The notes under the pieces are model-generated. The model made no database searches and was not told the origin of the DNA. It saw only the letters and a program-made list of their open reading frames with translations. Below are positions 28,348 to 36,541 of a DNA stretch of 64,000 nt, piece by piece; position 1 is the stretch's first letter; each line of letters opens with the position of its first letter. Made by a program: the position numbers and the translations under genes. The stretch spans positions 63,520-127,519 of the forward strand of contig NZ_JRXE01000011.1 in assembly GCF_001267535.1 (NCBI RefSeq), read 5' to 3'. The DNA is from Winslowiella iniecta. Its GTDB lineage: Bacteria > Pseudomonadota > Gammaproteobacteria > Enterobacterales > Enterobacteriaceae.

Positions 28348-28384
28348 ATCTCCCGAGATGGCATTCATCTGCCGTTCGGGAGAT
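28348..28384 (+). terminator. Hairpin after the PTS gene
   Basis: A perfect 9-base stem ATCTCCCGA / TCGGGAGAT with a 19-base loop, 40 bases after the IIBC stop. There is no T tract, so termination is only likely by position. Confidence 0.4.
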
Positions 28385-28450
28385 GAGAGAACCTGTAGGC
28401 TTATTTCGTCGCGTGTTACATCATCTGATAAGGCAGTAGCTTTAACTTCG

Positions 28451-28612
28451 CTACAGACTGGAATATTGGGAAAATAACACTGTCCCCTCTTTCACCACAA
28501 CGACCGGCTCAGCATGACTTGCGCTATTGCCGACAGAATGAAAGGAAAAAAACAGCGCCAATGCTGCTGCAAATACCATTACGATGCCACCGAACCATTG
28601 GATATTTTTCAT
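28451..28612 (-). CDS. Small single-pass membrane or exported protein (hypothetical)
   Basis: A 53-codon frame starting at ATG 28612. The product begins MKN, has a hydrophobic helix over residues about 6-24 (rich in V, A, L, F) and ends in a short hydrophilic tail with HAEPVVVVKEG. This is the profile of a small inner-membrane protein or of a signal peptide with a short mature part. The ribosome site is weak (a TGAGA about 11 bases upstream). I do not recognise the family. Its coherent composition inside an otherwise empty 1.1-kb region is the main support. The long gaps on either side suggest its own promoter. Confidence 0.4.
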   Translation of the reverse strand: MKNIQWFGGIVMVFAAALALFFSFHSVGNSASHAEPVVVVKEGTVLFSQYSSL

Positions 28613-29468
28613 AGCCGACAAATCTCAGTAATTGAGTGATGAAAATTGACGATGCGGCGCGATGCCGTAACCTGGAGTGAAGTATAAAGAAGCGCTGGAA
28701 CAGCGGATATCTGACTAGTCAGAAAAGCAATTCGTCACAGAAACTGGAGAATGGTTATTAATGTTTACCGCAAAGATGATAAGGGGTTTGAGGGTCAAAA
28801 ATATATAAAAAACGCGCCGGGAGATAATTCATTTTTTCCCTGAAATTTATTTTTCTCAATTCTCCCTCATAATTTTCTCCGTTAACGTCGACGTATAATG
28901 CCCCAGCCTGATGGTCGCCAGGCGCTGTAATGGCTGGAGCAATTCCGTAGTAATCATACCAATACATCTTAGCTGACCAGATTAATGCGGCCCGCCGCTG
29001 AAATCGTCTTTTTGCTGCACAGCGTCATTATCAGCATGGTGATACTACTGCCCGTGAGCTCTGTCGCAAGCACGCCATTTCAGACGCCACGTCTTACATC
29101 TTGCGTAAGTACCACAACAGGAGTGATTTTAACGCAACTAAAATGGTTGACGGTAAAAGACGGTTACTGGTTACTGAGGTTAAAGGCAGTGTCATAGGGA
29201 GCTTTATATTGCCGCTTCCGCTCAGCTGTAAGGCAGGTGCTCAATTCGCCCCGATGATGAACAACAGTGAGTTTTCATTTTTTTGGTTTGGAAAATATGA
29301 GTCAGTCGCTGATGTCAGACCCTGCTGATATCCGCGATGATGTATCGTGACGTCGGGCTCATTCACCGCCCGCTGGACAATCTGGATGATCAGGTAAGGC
29401 ACATTTCGCAATAAATCATCATGCTGGCCAGGCGTGATCGGCGTGGCCACATCCTGTAGCCCCCCGGA
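28613..29468. other. Gene-poor region with a doubtful exported-peptide frame
   Basis: 856 bases with no recognised gene. A TATAAT box lies near 28891. A plus-strand frame at 28985-29197 (70 codons) begins with a signal-peptide-like segment (hydrophobic residues about 7-28 followed by ASTPFQ). A second frame at 29101-29328 overlaps it, as if one small secreted protein had suffered a frameshift. No ribosome site precedes 28985. A minus-strand frame at 29241-29450 shows no family features. Confidence 0.35.
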
Positions 29469-30383
29469 TTAGCCCCAGCCATTTTGGATAGCCGTGGTTA
29501 TTTCATCAACGAATACACGGGTTTTGGTGGGGGTAAGCTGTCCCGGTGGCATCACCGCATAAACTTCACCCTCGTCAGCCCCCTGCCATTCCTTCATCAC
29601 GACCTCCAGCTTACCGTCTTTGATGGCAGAGCTGACAAGCCAGTCAGGTAATAACGCGATGCCGGCAGAATGGATGGCTGCGATCAGCAATGACTCTGAG
29701 TTGTCAGCGGCTAACTGTCCCTGAGGAGTGACCGTCGCTTTCTCCTTTTCCTTTTTTAAGATCCAGTCAGAAGACGAGTAGGTTCGCACGAAAGCCAGAC
29801 AGGCGTGCCCTTCAAGGTCAGCTGGCGTTTCGGGTGTGCCGTGCGTGGCGAGATAGTTCGGAGAAGCCACGAGGATATTTTTGAAAGAGGCTATCTTTCG
29901 CGCCCGTAGCGTACTGTCACTTAGTTTTCCCACGCGAATAGCCATATCGAAACCTTCTGCCACAACATCGACAAATCGATCGATATATCTCGCGTCAAAA
30001 CGCATTTGTGGGTATGCGGCCATGATAGACGGCAGCAAAGGAGCAACCCAAAGGCGACCAAAAGCAATCGGTACAGATATCCGCAGCAATCCCTGAGCAC
30101 TGGCAGCAAAGTTGCTTGCTTCTCTGCTGGCACTGTCCAGTTCATCAAGTAAAGCCCTCACCCTGCGTGAATAAATCACACCGACTTCAGTTAATGAAAC
30201 ACGTCGCGTTGTTCTGGAAAGCAGCTGAACACCCAGCTGGCTCTCAAGATGGCTGACTCTGCGTGAAAGAATTGTCGCATCACGTCCAATCCGCAGCGCC
30301 GCATTTCTGAAGCTGCCGGTCTCGGCAACAGCAATAAACGCGGATAAATCATCGAAACTCATCCTGCCAATTGATTCGTGCAT
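29469..30383 (-). CDS. LysR-family transcriptional regulator
   Basis: A LysR protein of about 304 residues from ATG 30383 (AGAGATG upstream); in-frame starts at 30434 and 30362 are alternatives. The helix-turn-helix reads DLSAFIAVAETGSFRNAALRI then DATILSRRVSHLESQLG; the rest resembles the DmlR/AaeR-like subgroup with WVAPLLPSIMAAYPQM and FDMAIRVGKL. It is divergent from the atypical SDR and the Zn-ADH, with about 90 bases between start codons, and is their likely regulator. Members of this subgroup commonly control an adjacent divergent reductase or efflux gene. Confidence 0.85.
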   Translation of the reverse strand: MHESIGRMSFDDLSAFIAVAETGSFRNAALRIGRDATILSRRVSHLESQLGVQLLSRTTRRVSLTEVGVIYSRRVRALLDELDSASREASNFAASAQGLLRISVPIAFGRLWVAPLLPSIMAAYPQMRFDARYIDRFVDVVAEGFDMAIRVGKLSDSTLRARKIASFKNILVASPNYLATHGTPETPADLEGHACLAFVRTYSSSDWILKKEKEKATVTPQGQLAADNSESLLIAAIHSAGIALLPDWLVSSAIKDGKLEVVMKEWQGADEGEVYAVMPPGQLTPTKTRVFVDEITTAIQNGWG

Positions 30384-30475
30384 ATTTCGCATCTCTGAAT
30401 TGCTTTTTCGGTTAATTGTTTTCCCATAGTGCACTAATTAAAATTTCAGTGTCAAAAATATCAGAGGAACCAAAA

Positions 30476-31129
30476 ATGAAAAATTTCCTGAGTATCGGTA
30501 CCGGCCCCGGCATGGGTTATGAAACTGCCGCACGCTTCGCCCGTGAAGGTTTCCGTATCATTCTGAGCGCCCGTAACGCTGAAAAGAGTGAAGAACTGTC
30601 GCGTAAGCTCAAAGATCAAGGCTTCAGCGTTGAGTGTCGTCGTGTCGATGCAAGCAGCGCAGAAAGTATTGCTGACCTGATGTCAGAAGTGCAGCAACAG
30701 TTTGGCGACATTGACGTCATTCATTACAACGCTGCCGCCATGCGTCAGGACACGATTGACTCTCAACCGGCGAAAAGTTTCAACGAAGATTTAGCGGTAA
30801 ATATTGGCGGAGCGCTCGCTGCAACAAAAATGGCAGCGGCTGAGATGAGCACGCGTAAAAACGGCACAATCCTCTTAACTGGCGGTGGATTTGCTCTGGC
30901 TCCCCATCCGGAGTTTATATCTTTAAGCATCGGTAAGGCCGGTATTCGCTCACTGGTTATGGGACTGTTTGAACCGCTGAAAAAAGACAACGTGCACATT
31001 GCCACTGTAACGGTATCAGCATCAGTCACTGCGGACTCGAAAGAAGCCAGGGATGTGGGTGAACTGTTCTGGCAGCTTCATAGTCAGCCAGCGGACCAAT
31101 GGACATTTGAAATGAACTATTCTGCCTGA
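30476..31129 (+). CDS. SDR-family protein lacking the catalytic tyrosine
   Basis: A 217-residue Rossmann protein. The start is ATG 30476, because AGAGGA lies upstream and the nucleotide-binding GTGPGMG motif (residues 8-14) then stands at the usual position; the frame extends 20 codons upstream without support. ILSARN and an HYNAAA in place of NNAG follow. The usual YxxxK active site is altered: the segment reads SLSIGKAG, so Lys is kept but Leu stands where Tyr is expected. It may bind NAD(P)H without standard dehydrogenase chemistry, or act on another group. It is 68 bases upstream of the alcohol dehydrogenase gene, same strand, and divergent from LysR. Confidence 0.75.
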   Translation: MKNFLSIGTGPGMGYETAARFAREGFRIILSARNAEKSEELSRKLKDQGFSVECRRVDASSAESIADLMSEVQQQFGDIDVIHYNAAAMRQDTIDSQPAKSFNEDLAVNIGGALAATKMAAAEMSTRKNGTILLTGGGFALAPHPEFISLSIGKAGIRSLVMGLFEPLKKDNVHIATVTVSASVTADSKEARDVGELFWQLHSQPADQWTFEMNYSA

Positions 31130-31197
31130 ATATTGAGTTAAATAAAGCTGCTCATTTCTTTATTGGCAATTTAATTTACCGGAATTACTGGAAAAAT

Positions 31198-32253
31198 ATG
31201 AACGTTATTAAAGCTTATGCGGCGCAGTCACATGATGCGCCTTTACGTCCTTTTTCAATCCCTGCAAAAGAGGTTGGAAAAAGCGATGTTGCGATAGAAA
31301 TTCTGTTCTGTGGTGTCTGCCACTCAGACTTACACGCCGCTCGTGGTGAATGGCCGGGCATTCGTTTTCCAATTGTGCCCGGACATGAAATTGTTGGTCG
31401 TGTAAAAGCGGTCGGCGAAGGCGTATCTGAACATAAAGTCGGTGATATCGTTGGTGTCGGCTGTATGGTTGGCAGCTGCCGCCATTGCGATTCGTGTGAA
31501 GATGGCCTTGAGCAATACTGCGAAGGCCCTCACGGCTGGCAGCAAACTTACAACGGTTGGCTTGATGGCACCGGCGAAAACACCTACGGTGGCTATGCAG
31601 CAGCTATCACCGTTGATGAGCATTTCGTACTGAAGATCTCTCATACTGAAAACCAGCTTGCAGCCGTCGCGCCCCTACTTTGTGCCGGTGTTACTACCTG
31701 GTCTCCGCTACGTCACTGGAACGTGGGCCCCGGTAAAAAAGTGGGTATCGTTGGTATCGGCGGACTGGGTCACATGGGGATTAAGCTGGCAAAAGCTCTG
31801 GGCGCACATGTGGTTGCTTTCACCACCTCGGAATCCAAAGTTCAGGCAGCAAAAGACCTGGGCGCTGATGAAGTGGTTATTTCCCGTCATCCTGACGAGA
31901 TGGACGCTCACAATAAGTCTTTCGACTTTATCCTGAATACGGTCGCGGCTCCTCATAACCTTGATGCCTTCATGACGTTGCTGAAAAGAGATGGCGCGAT
32001 GACGATGGTCGGTATTCCTGACAGTCCCCATCCATCACCTTCCGTCGGTAATCTGGTTTTCCAGCGCCGTTCACTGGGTGGATCCCTGATTGGAGGCATC
32101 GCCGAAACGCAGGAGATGCTCGACTTCTGTGCGGAAAAAGGCATTACTTCTGATATTGAAATGATTCAGATGGCCGAGATTGAAGTCGCGTTTGAACGCA
32201 TGAAAAAAAGTGATGTTAAATATCGTTTCGTGATTGATATGGCAACTATTTAA
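31198..32253 (+). CDS. Zinc-dependent NAD(P) alcohol/aldehyde dehydrogenase (YahK/CAD-like)
   Basis: A 351-residue medium-chain zinc dehydrogenase of the cinnamyl-alcohol-dehydrogenase/YahK group. Catalytic zinc ligands are the Cys in CGVCHSD near residue 40 and the His-Glu of GHEIVGRV near 63. The structural zinc is held by four cysteines between residues about 93 and 107 (CMVGSCRHCDSCEDGLEQYC). The cofactor loop GIGGLGHMG lies near 184. These enzymes reduce a broad range of aldehydes, usually with NADPH. Its place after the SDR gene, near flavin reductase and Old Yellow Enzyme genes, suggests aldehyde or electrophile detoxification. Confidence 0.9.
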   Translation: MNVIKAYAAQSHDAPLRPFSIPAKEVGKSDVAIEILFCGVCHSDLHAARGEWPGIRFPIVPGHEIVGRVKAVGEGVSEHKVGDIVGVGCMVGSCRHCDSCEDGLEQYCEGPHGWQQTYNGWLDGTGENTYGGYAAAITVDEHFVLKISHTENQLAAVAPLLCAGVTTWSPLRHWNVGPGKKVGIVGIGGLGHMGIKLAKALGAHVVAFTTSESKVQAAKDLGADEVVISRHPDEMDAHNKSFDFILNTVAAPHNLDAFMTLLKRDGAMTMVGIPDSPHPSPSVGNLVFQRRSLGGSLIGGIAETQEMLDFCAEKGITSDIEMIQMAEIEVAFERMKKSDVKYRFVIDMATI

Positions 32254-32689
32254 TATGTTTTGATTAGCATGGAAACACGTTAAAGCACTATCAATTTTAA
32301 GCGCGGCTTTTTGGTTGCGCTTATTTCATGGCATGGATTATGGCGTGCTGACTCAATCTTTCTTTAAATAAAGCCGGTCAAGCCGTTGTAAATTTTCACG
32401 TTTAATTCAGGCGCTTTAATAATCTGTGTACTGTAAACAAAACGTCCGCTTCACGCCCTGAGGCATTCGACAAGTTTTGTATGAATGGCTTTTATCTTTT
32501 GGGAATAGCGTAGCATTAACTCTAATGCTGACTCGGCATCTTGCGGGTGAAATTGTCAGCGCATTCACCGGAGGATGGAAACCTCCGCAACGTTAAGCCA
32601 TCACTCTCCCACCTGATAAACCGTCCCTATCGCACACCGCTGAACGCCCTCCCGGGAGACAGCGGCGTCAGGACATATCCAATTTTATG
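32254..32689. other. Intergenic region after the Zn-ADH
   Basis: 436 bases with no gene that I can support. AAGCGC / GCGCTT (near 32300-32325) could form a short hairpin after the dehydrogenase. The right end leads into the TetR-type promoter/operator block at 32690. Confidence 0.5.
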
Positions 32690-32741
32690 TTGACACATTC
32701 CTTAGTGACCACTATAAATTGCAATTAAATAGTGATCACTA
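32690..32741 (+). promoter_or_regulatory. Sigma-70 promoter with two palindromic operators (copy 1)
   Basis: TTGACA (32690-32695) and TATAAA (32713-32718) are separated by exactly 17 bases. Operator A TAGTGACCACTA (32703-32714) sits in the spacer and touches the -10 box. Operator B TAGTGATCACTA (32730-32741), a perfect palindrome, covers the expected start of transcription. A protein bound to either would block RNA polymerase. The same arrangement recurs at 35213-35267, and a TetR-type repressor gene lies between them at 34304-34924. Confidence 0.75.
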
Positions 32742-32809
32742 CATATTTATCTTCACTGCTGACGGTTGACATGGCCACGATAAATGATTCACGGCAGGAC
32801 AGGAACTGA

Positions 32810-33022
32810 ATGGATCCAACAATCTCAGAGGAACTGATCGCCTGGCTACAGGCGATGGGGTCACTCGGGCCGGCTTTGTTTGCCGGTGTTTTTATCCTTG
32901 CCACGTTGTTGTTGTTTCCGGCTTCACCGCTGGCGATGTTGGCAGGGTATTTGTACGGTTCGCTGACCGGTTCGGTGGCAACTTCATTTGCCGGACTGAC
33001 AGGGCCCTTAATCAGAAAGTAA
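32810..33022 (+). pseudogene. Truncated TVP38/TMEM64 (DedA-like) membrane protein
   Basis: A 70-residue product matches only the N-terminus of TVP38/TMEM64-family membrane proteins: a first membrane segment and the LFPASPLAMLAGYLYG and SLTGSVATSFAGLTG motifs. The frame then ends after PLIRK, where a full-length protein of about 200-240 residues would continue with several more helices. An AGGA ribosome site precedes the ATG, and the strong regulated promoter lies 70-120 bases upstream. The fragment is therefore probably the remains of the first gene of a TetR-controlled operon, with its 3' part deleted. Confidence 0.7.
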
Positions 33023-33057
33023 CCCGTAAATCATCATTCAGATGCGAGGATTTAAGC

Positions 33058-33441
33058 ATGACCAAGCCAGTGTATGTAAAGGAATACAACGAGATCGTTA
33101 AGGTACTGAATCAGTACAATGAAGGTGGCAAACAAGCTGACAGCAGTATCATGAAACCGGCTTTCAGCAAGGAAGCAACCATTTACGGCGTTGACGGTGA
33201 CGACAAACTGACCGGCGGGCCTATCCAGGGATTATTTGACACCATTGACTCAGCCTTCCGCCCATCGCCGAAAGCACAGGGCGTTATCGTAAACATCGAT
33301 ATTGTGGGTACCGCTGCCAGCGCGCGTATTGATACTAACGATATCTCTGGTTTCTGCTTTACCGACTTTTTCAATCTGCTCAAGGTCGATGGCAAATGGA
33401 CGGTGATCAGCAAAATCTATCATACCCACGTTGCCCCCTGA
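33058..33441 (+). CDS. NTF2-like / lumazine-binding-type small protein
   Basis: A 127-residue protein with the cone-shaped alpha+beta pattern of the NTF2-like superfamily (SnoaL/putative lumazine-binding group): the N-terminal helix YNEIVKVLNQYNEGGKQAD, a FSKEATIYGVDG strand, and the C-terminal sheet with FTDFFNLLKVDGKWTVISKIYH ending in H-x-H. Such proteins bind or isomerise small hydrophobic molecules and often lie beside flavin-dependent oxidoreductases. It starts 35 bases after the truncated DedA-like frame with GAGGA upstream, so it is in the same regulated transcript. No active-site assignment is possible. Confidence 0.75.
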   Translation: MTKPVYVKEYNEIVKVLNQYNEGGKQADSSIMKPAFSKEATIYGVDGDDKLTGGPIQGLFDTIDSAFRPSPKAQGVIVNIDIVGTAASARIDTNDISGFCFTDFFNLLKVDGKWTVISKIYHTHVAP

Positions 33442-33519
33442 TTAACTGACCGTCGGGATCTCATCCCCTGATGCCTGCCCTCCAGCCTCGACTCAGGAGC
33501 GACAGGCATCGCTTTTTAT

Positions 33520-33633
33520 TGTTCCGTCATCAGCCATCCCGTTGCGGCGGAAAACATCGCCCGGGCCATGCTTGATGCCGCGCTGGATCCTGTTCCGGGT
33601 AAGAATGTGGTGCAGTCGGAGCAGATGCTCTGA
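33520..33633 (+). pseudogene. C-terminal remnant of an NAD(P)-binding oxidoreductase
   Basis: A frame ending at TGA 33631 encodes VAAENIARAMLDAALDPVPG followed by KNVVQSEQML. This matches the C-terminal helix and end of atypical SDR/NAD(P)H-binding proteins (YwnB-like), which commonly end with ARALLEAAL..PGVxVIxS. No start or Rossmann part is present upstream. It lies between the NTF2-like and flavin reductase genes and marks another deletion in this operon. Confidence 0.5.
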
Positions 33634-33671
33634 GTTCTCTGGCTGATGTTAACTTTGAAAAGAAATGAACT

Positions 33672-34262
33672 ATGGCAACGGCAACTATTACCCCAGTTGA
33701 TTTATCAAAGGCTTTTCGTCTGATAAACCACGGCCCCACGACGCTGGTATCGGCCCGGCATGAGGGTGTGGATAATGTGATGGCGGCATCATGGGTTTGC
33801 GCCCTGGATTATGCCCCGCCAAAGCTGACCGTGGTGCTGGACAAGATGGCTCGTACGCGCGAGCTTATTGAAAAAAGCGGACAATTTGTTATTCAGGTTC
33901 CGACTGTTGCACAGATAGCGTTGACACACCATGCAGGAACCCACAGCCTCCACACCGATCCGGAAAAAATGACGCATCCTGCCATCCGGGTGTTTAAAAT
34001 GCCCGGTACGGATATGCCTTTTATTGAAGGCTGTGCCGGATGGCTCGCCTGCAAGGTTATCCCGGAGCCGCATAATCAAAGCACTTATGATCTGTTTATC
34101 GGAGAAATCACGGGAGCCTGGGCAGATTCGCGAATCTTCAGCAACGGCCGCTGGAAGTTTGATTCCGCTGATCCAGCCTGGCGAAGCCTGCACTACATTG
34201 CCGGAGGACAGTTTTATGCCACCGGTGAGGGAATGACTATTGGTGGTCAGGAAATGCCATGA
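33672..34262 (+). CDS. Flavin reductase-like protein
   Basis: A 196-residue member of the FMN-binding split-barrel flavin reductase family: RLINHGPTTLVSARHEG at the N-terminus, ASWVCALDYAPPKLTVVLDK near residues 39-58, FVIQVPTVAQI near 72-82, and LFIGEITGAW near 140-150. Such proteins reduce FMN for a partner or act on quinones themselves. It is convergent with the TetR gene and lies in the unit started by promoter copy 1. An Old Yellow Enzyme gene under the matching promoter is a possible functional partner. The ribosome site (AAAAGAAA) is weak. Confidence 0.8.
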   Translation: MATATITPVDLSKAFRLINHGPTTLVSARHEGVDNVMAASWVCALDYAPPKLTVVLDKMARTRELIEKSGQFVIQVPTVAQIALTHHAGTHSLHTDPEKMTHPAIRVFKMPGTDMPFIEGCAGWLACKVIPEPHNQSTYDLFIGEITGAWADSRIFSNGRWKFDSADPAWRSLHYIAGGQFYATGEGMTIGGQEMP

Positions 34263-34303
34263 TTACCCCGCCCAGCCCGGGCGGGATCAAAGTGCCGGGT
34301 GTC

Positions 34304-34924
34304 TTATAATTGCGGCAGGAGCCGAACGGCCTGGGCTGCGATGCGCTTTAGTTCAGCCTGCGAGATACCATCCTGAGCGGGTATCGACATGCCTTCCAGC
34401 AGCGTATTCAACGTCAGGGCAAGGCCATCCACATCGGTATCAGCCGGCAAATGACCGGTCTGCTTACCCGCCTGCAAGCGTTCCCTGAAGTAAATCCTGC
34501 CTTCCTCTCGCAATGCCTTAACCGCATCGTAGACATCTTTTGAATCCGGTGAAACGTTGATGGCCGCCAGAACGACCAGGCAGCCACAGGGTGCCTCCTG
34601 ACTGGTGAGAATCACGGCGGCTGCTGCAAAAAAGTTATGGATAGCGTCATACACGTTTTCTTCCTGACGCATTCTTTCCCATGGCTCATCCCAGAACGTT
34701 CTTTCGTAGTAGTCCACCGCCTCCAGAAAAAGCTCCGCCTTGCTGCCAAAGGCCGCGTACAAGCTGGGCGGATTGATATCCATCACCCGGCAAAGTTCAC
34801 CGACAGAGGCGGGTTCGTATCCGCAGCGCCAGAAAACACCCAGTGCGCGAACCAGAGCCTTGTCCCGGTCAAAATTACGGGGACGCCCTCTTCGTGAGGG
34901 AGTACTGTGCGTCAAATCTGTCAT
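34304..34924 (-). CDS. TetR/AcrR-family transcriptional repressor
   Basis: A 206-residue TetR-type regulator. Residues about 10-60 form the helix-turn-helix domain (RRGRPRNFDRDKALVRALGV, then YEPASVGELCRVMDINPPSL and YAAFGSKAELF). The C-terminal ligand domain contains APCGCLVVLAA near residue 110 with two close cysteines, which could sense electrophiles or oxidants, as in NemR-like repressors; this is inference. It lies between two transcription units whose promoters carry the same palindromic operator pairs. Its own upstream region has a partial CACTA half-site at 34959-34963, so weak autoregulation is possible. Confidence 0.85.
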   Translation of the reverse strand: MTDLTHSTPSRRGRPRNFDRDKALVRALGVFWRCGYEPASVGELCRVMDINPPSLYAAFGSKAELFLEAVDYYERTFWDEPWERMRQEENVYDAIHNFFAAAAVILTSQEAPCGCLVVLAAINVSPDSKDVYDAVKALREEGRIYFRERLQAGKQTGHLPADTDVDGLALTLNTLLEGMSIPAQDGISQAELKRIAAQAVRLLPQL

Positions 34925-34978
34925 ATTCCTGCCTGATGAAAAAGTAAAAATGATGACTCACTATACAAGATTTTGAGC

Positions 34979-35203
34979 TCATGTGTCGTCGATGGGCCGT
35001 GTTAACCCCGCCCACTCAGTCCCCTCCTTCAGCGAGGAGAAGGCACGCAGCGCGTTATAACCGCTCCGGATCATCTGACACAGCAGCGCCTCATTTTCAG
35101 CGTCCTTTCCCGACTCCCGGGCGTCAAGCCGTCGCAGTCCAGGATAACCCGCAATAGCGACAACACTACCTCCTGAATCAGCAGCGATGGTCAGGGAAAG
35201 CAA
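34979..35203 (-). CDS. Uncertain short reading frame
   Basis: A 74-codon minus-strand frame inside the promoter-side region of the Old Yellow Enzyme gene. The composition looks protein-like (ESGKDAENEALLCQMIRSGY, then NALRAF), but I recognise no family. Its start would lie ten bases left of the -35 box of the opposing promoter. It may be a gene fragment left by rearrangement. Listed because it fills most of a 381-base gap. Confidence 0.2.
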   Translation of the reverse strand: MLSLTIAADSGGSVVAIAGYPGLRRLDARESGKDAENEALLCQMIRSGYNALRAFSSLKEGTEWAGLTRPIDDT

Positions 35204-35212
35204 AAAATATGC

Positions 35213-35267
35213 TTGCCTTTTTATTTAGTGGTCGCTATAAATATCAGTATATATTTAGTGACTACTA
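35213..35267 (+). promoter_or_regulatory. Sigma-70 promoter with two palindromic operators (copy 2)
   Basis: TTGCCT (35213-35218) and TATAAA (35236-35241) are 17 bases apart. Operator A' TAGTGGTCGCTA (35226-35237) touches the -10 box, and operator B' TAGTGACTACTA (35256-35267) lies just past the expected start site. Sequence and geometry repeat those at 32690-32741 (operator spacing 30 instead of 27 bases). This is the promoter of the Old Yellow Enzyme gene at 35306. Confidence 0.75.
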
Positions 35268-35305
35268 CATAAATATAGCATCAAGAATATGACACAGGAA
35301 ACAGA

Positions 35306-36448
35306 ATGAACCCGAAATTTGCACCTTTATTTGAACCCTATGCGCTTAATAATGGCGTCATCATTAAAAACCGTTTTACCGTTGCGCCAATGACACATTT
35401 TGCCTCCCACGAAGACGGCAGCATCAGTGATGAAGAGCGTAACTTTCTGACCAATCGCTTTGACGGATTTGGCCTTTTTATCGCTGCTGCAACTCTGGTT
35501 TCCCCGGAAGGTAAGGCGTTTGTCGGCCAGCCAGAAGCTATTGGTGAGAAAGACTTACCCAGCCTGCGTGAAGTCGTGCGAATTGCTAAAAAACAGAGCG
35601 CCACGGCCATTCTTCAGATCCACCACGGTGGTCACCTTAGCATCCCTGAACTGTTAAACGGCCGGGATAGGGTGGCTCCTTCCGCAGATGAGCAATCGGG
35701 AGCCCGGGCTCTCACCGGCCAGGAAATTCACGATCTGATTGCAGCATTTGCTAATGCGGCGCATTTGGCCATTCAGGCAGGGTTTGATGGCGTTGAGATA
35801 CACGGAGCCAATAACTATCTGATCCAGCAGTTTGTATCAGGAGAAAGCAACCGTCGTACCGATGAATGGGGCGGCACCATTGAGCAGCGTCTACGGTTCC
35901 CGCTAGCTATTGTTGATGCAGTCATGGAAGTGAAGCAAAAGTATGCCAGCGAAAAATTTATCGTCGGTTATCGTTTCTCTCCGGAAGAACCGGGTGCGCA
36001 TGGTCTGACGATGAAAGACACTTTTGCCCTGATTGATGCACTGGTACAGAAACCCCTGCAGTATCTGCACGTTTCGCTGTGGGACTTCTACAAGAATGCT
36101 CGTCGCGGTGCAGATACCTCACTGACCCGTATGCAGCTTTTGCACCAACGTATTAACGGCAAACTGCCGCTGATTGGCGTCGGTAACCTCTTTACTGCAG
36201 ACCAGATCCTCGAAGCCTACATGACGGGGTGGGCAGAATTTATTGCTCTGGGTAAAACCGTAATGATGAACCCGGATCTTATCAGCCTGATCACGTCAGG
36301 TCAGGAAGACCGGATTGTGACGGCTATCAATCCGCATAAGGAAGACCGTTACCGCATTCCGGATAATCTGTGGAACCAGAATATGCAGCGTCTTTCCTAC
36401 CTGCCTCCGGTGAAAGACGACACGAACTGGCAGTCGCCGGATATTTAA
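35306..36448 (+). CDS. Old Yellow Enzyme family NADH:flavin oxidoreductase
   Basis: A 380-residue FMN-dependent TIM-barrel reductase of the OYE/YqjM-like class. Seen are the N-terminal NRFTVAPMTHFAS, the QIHHGG strand near residue 105, EIHGANNYLIQQF near 167-179 with substrate-binding His-x-x-Asn, and a C-terminal FIALGKTVMMNPDL phosphate-binding loop. It reduces activated alkenes, quinones or nitro compounds with NAD(P)H. AGGAAACAG precedes the ATG. It is the first gene after operator pair copy 2, and an SDR gene follows 72 bases later. Confidence 0.88.
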   Translation: MNPKFAPLFEPYALNNGVIIKNRFTVAPMTHFASHEDGSISDEERNFLTNRFDGFGLFIAAATLVSPEGKAFVGQPEAIGEKDLPSLREVVRIAKKQSATAILQIHHGGHLSIPELLNGRDRVAPSADEQSGARALTGQEIHDLIAAFANAAHLAIQAGFDGVEIHGANNYLIQQFVSGESNRRTDEWGGTIEQRLRFPLAIVDAVMEVKQKYASEKFIVGYRFSPEEPGAHGLTMKDTFALIDALVQKPLQYLHVSLWDFYKNARRGADTSLTRMQLLHQRINGKLPLIGVGNLFTADQILEAYMTGWAEFIALGKTVMMNPDLISLITSGQEDRIVTAINPHKEDRYRIPDNLWNQNMQRLSYLPPVKDDTNWQSPDI

Positions 36449-36541
36449 CCCACGGGTAATAAAGGAAAAGTTTTCCTTTTATTCGCATGACTTCCGCAGC
36501 TGACATGTGCGTCAGCTAAAATGCCCAAACAGAAATACAAC

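Noticed and set aside
28758..28967. 69-codon minus-strand frame
   Set aside because: No family features, no ribosome site; treated as non-coding.
29241..29450. 69-codon minus-strand frame before the LysR gene
   Set aside because: Looks protein-like in part, but lacks a ribosome site and any recognisable family; not enough to call a gene.
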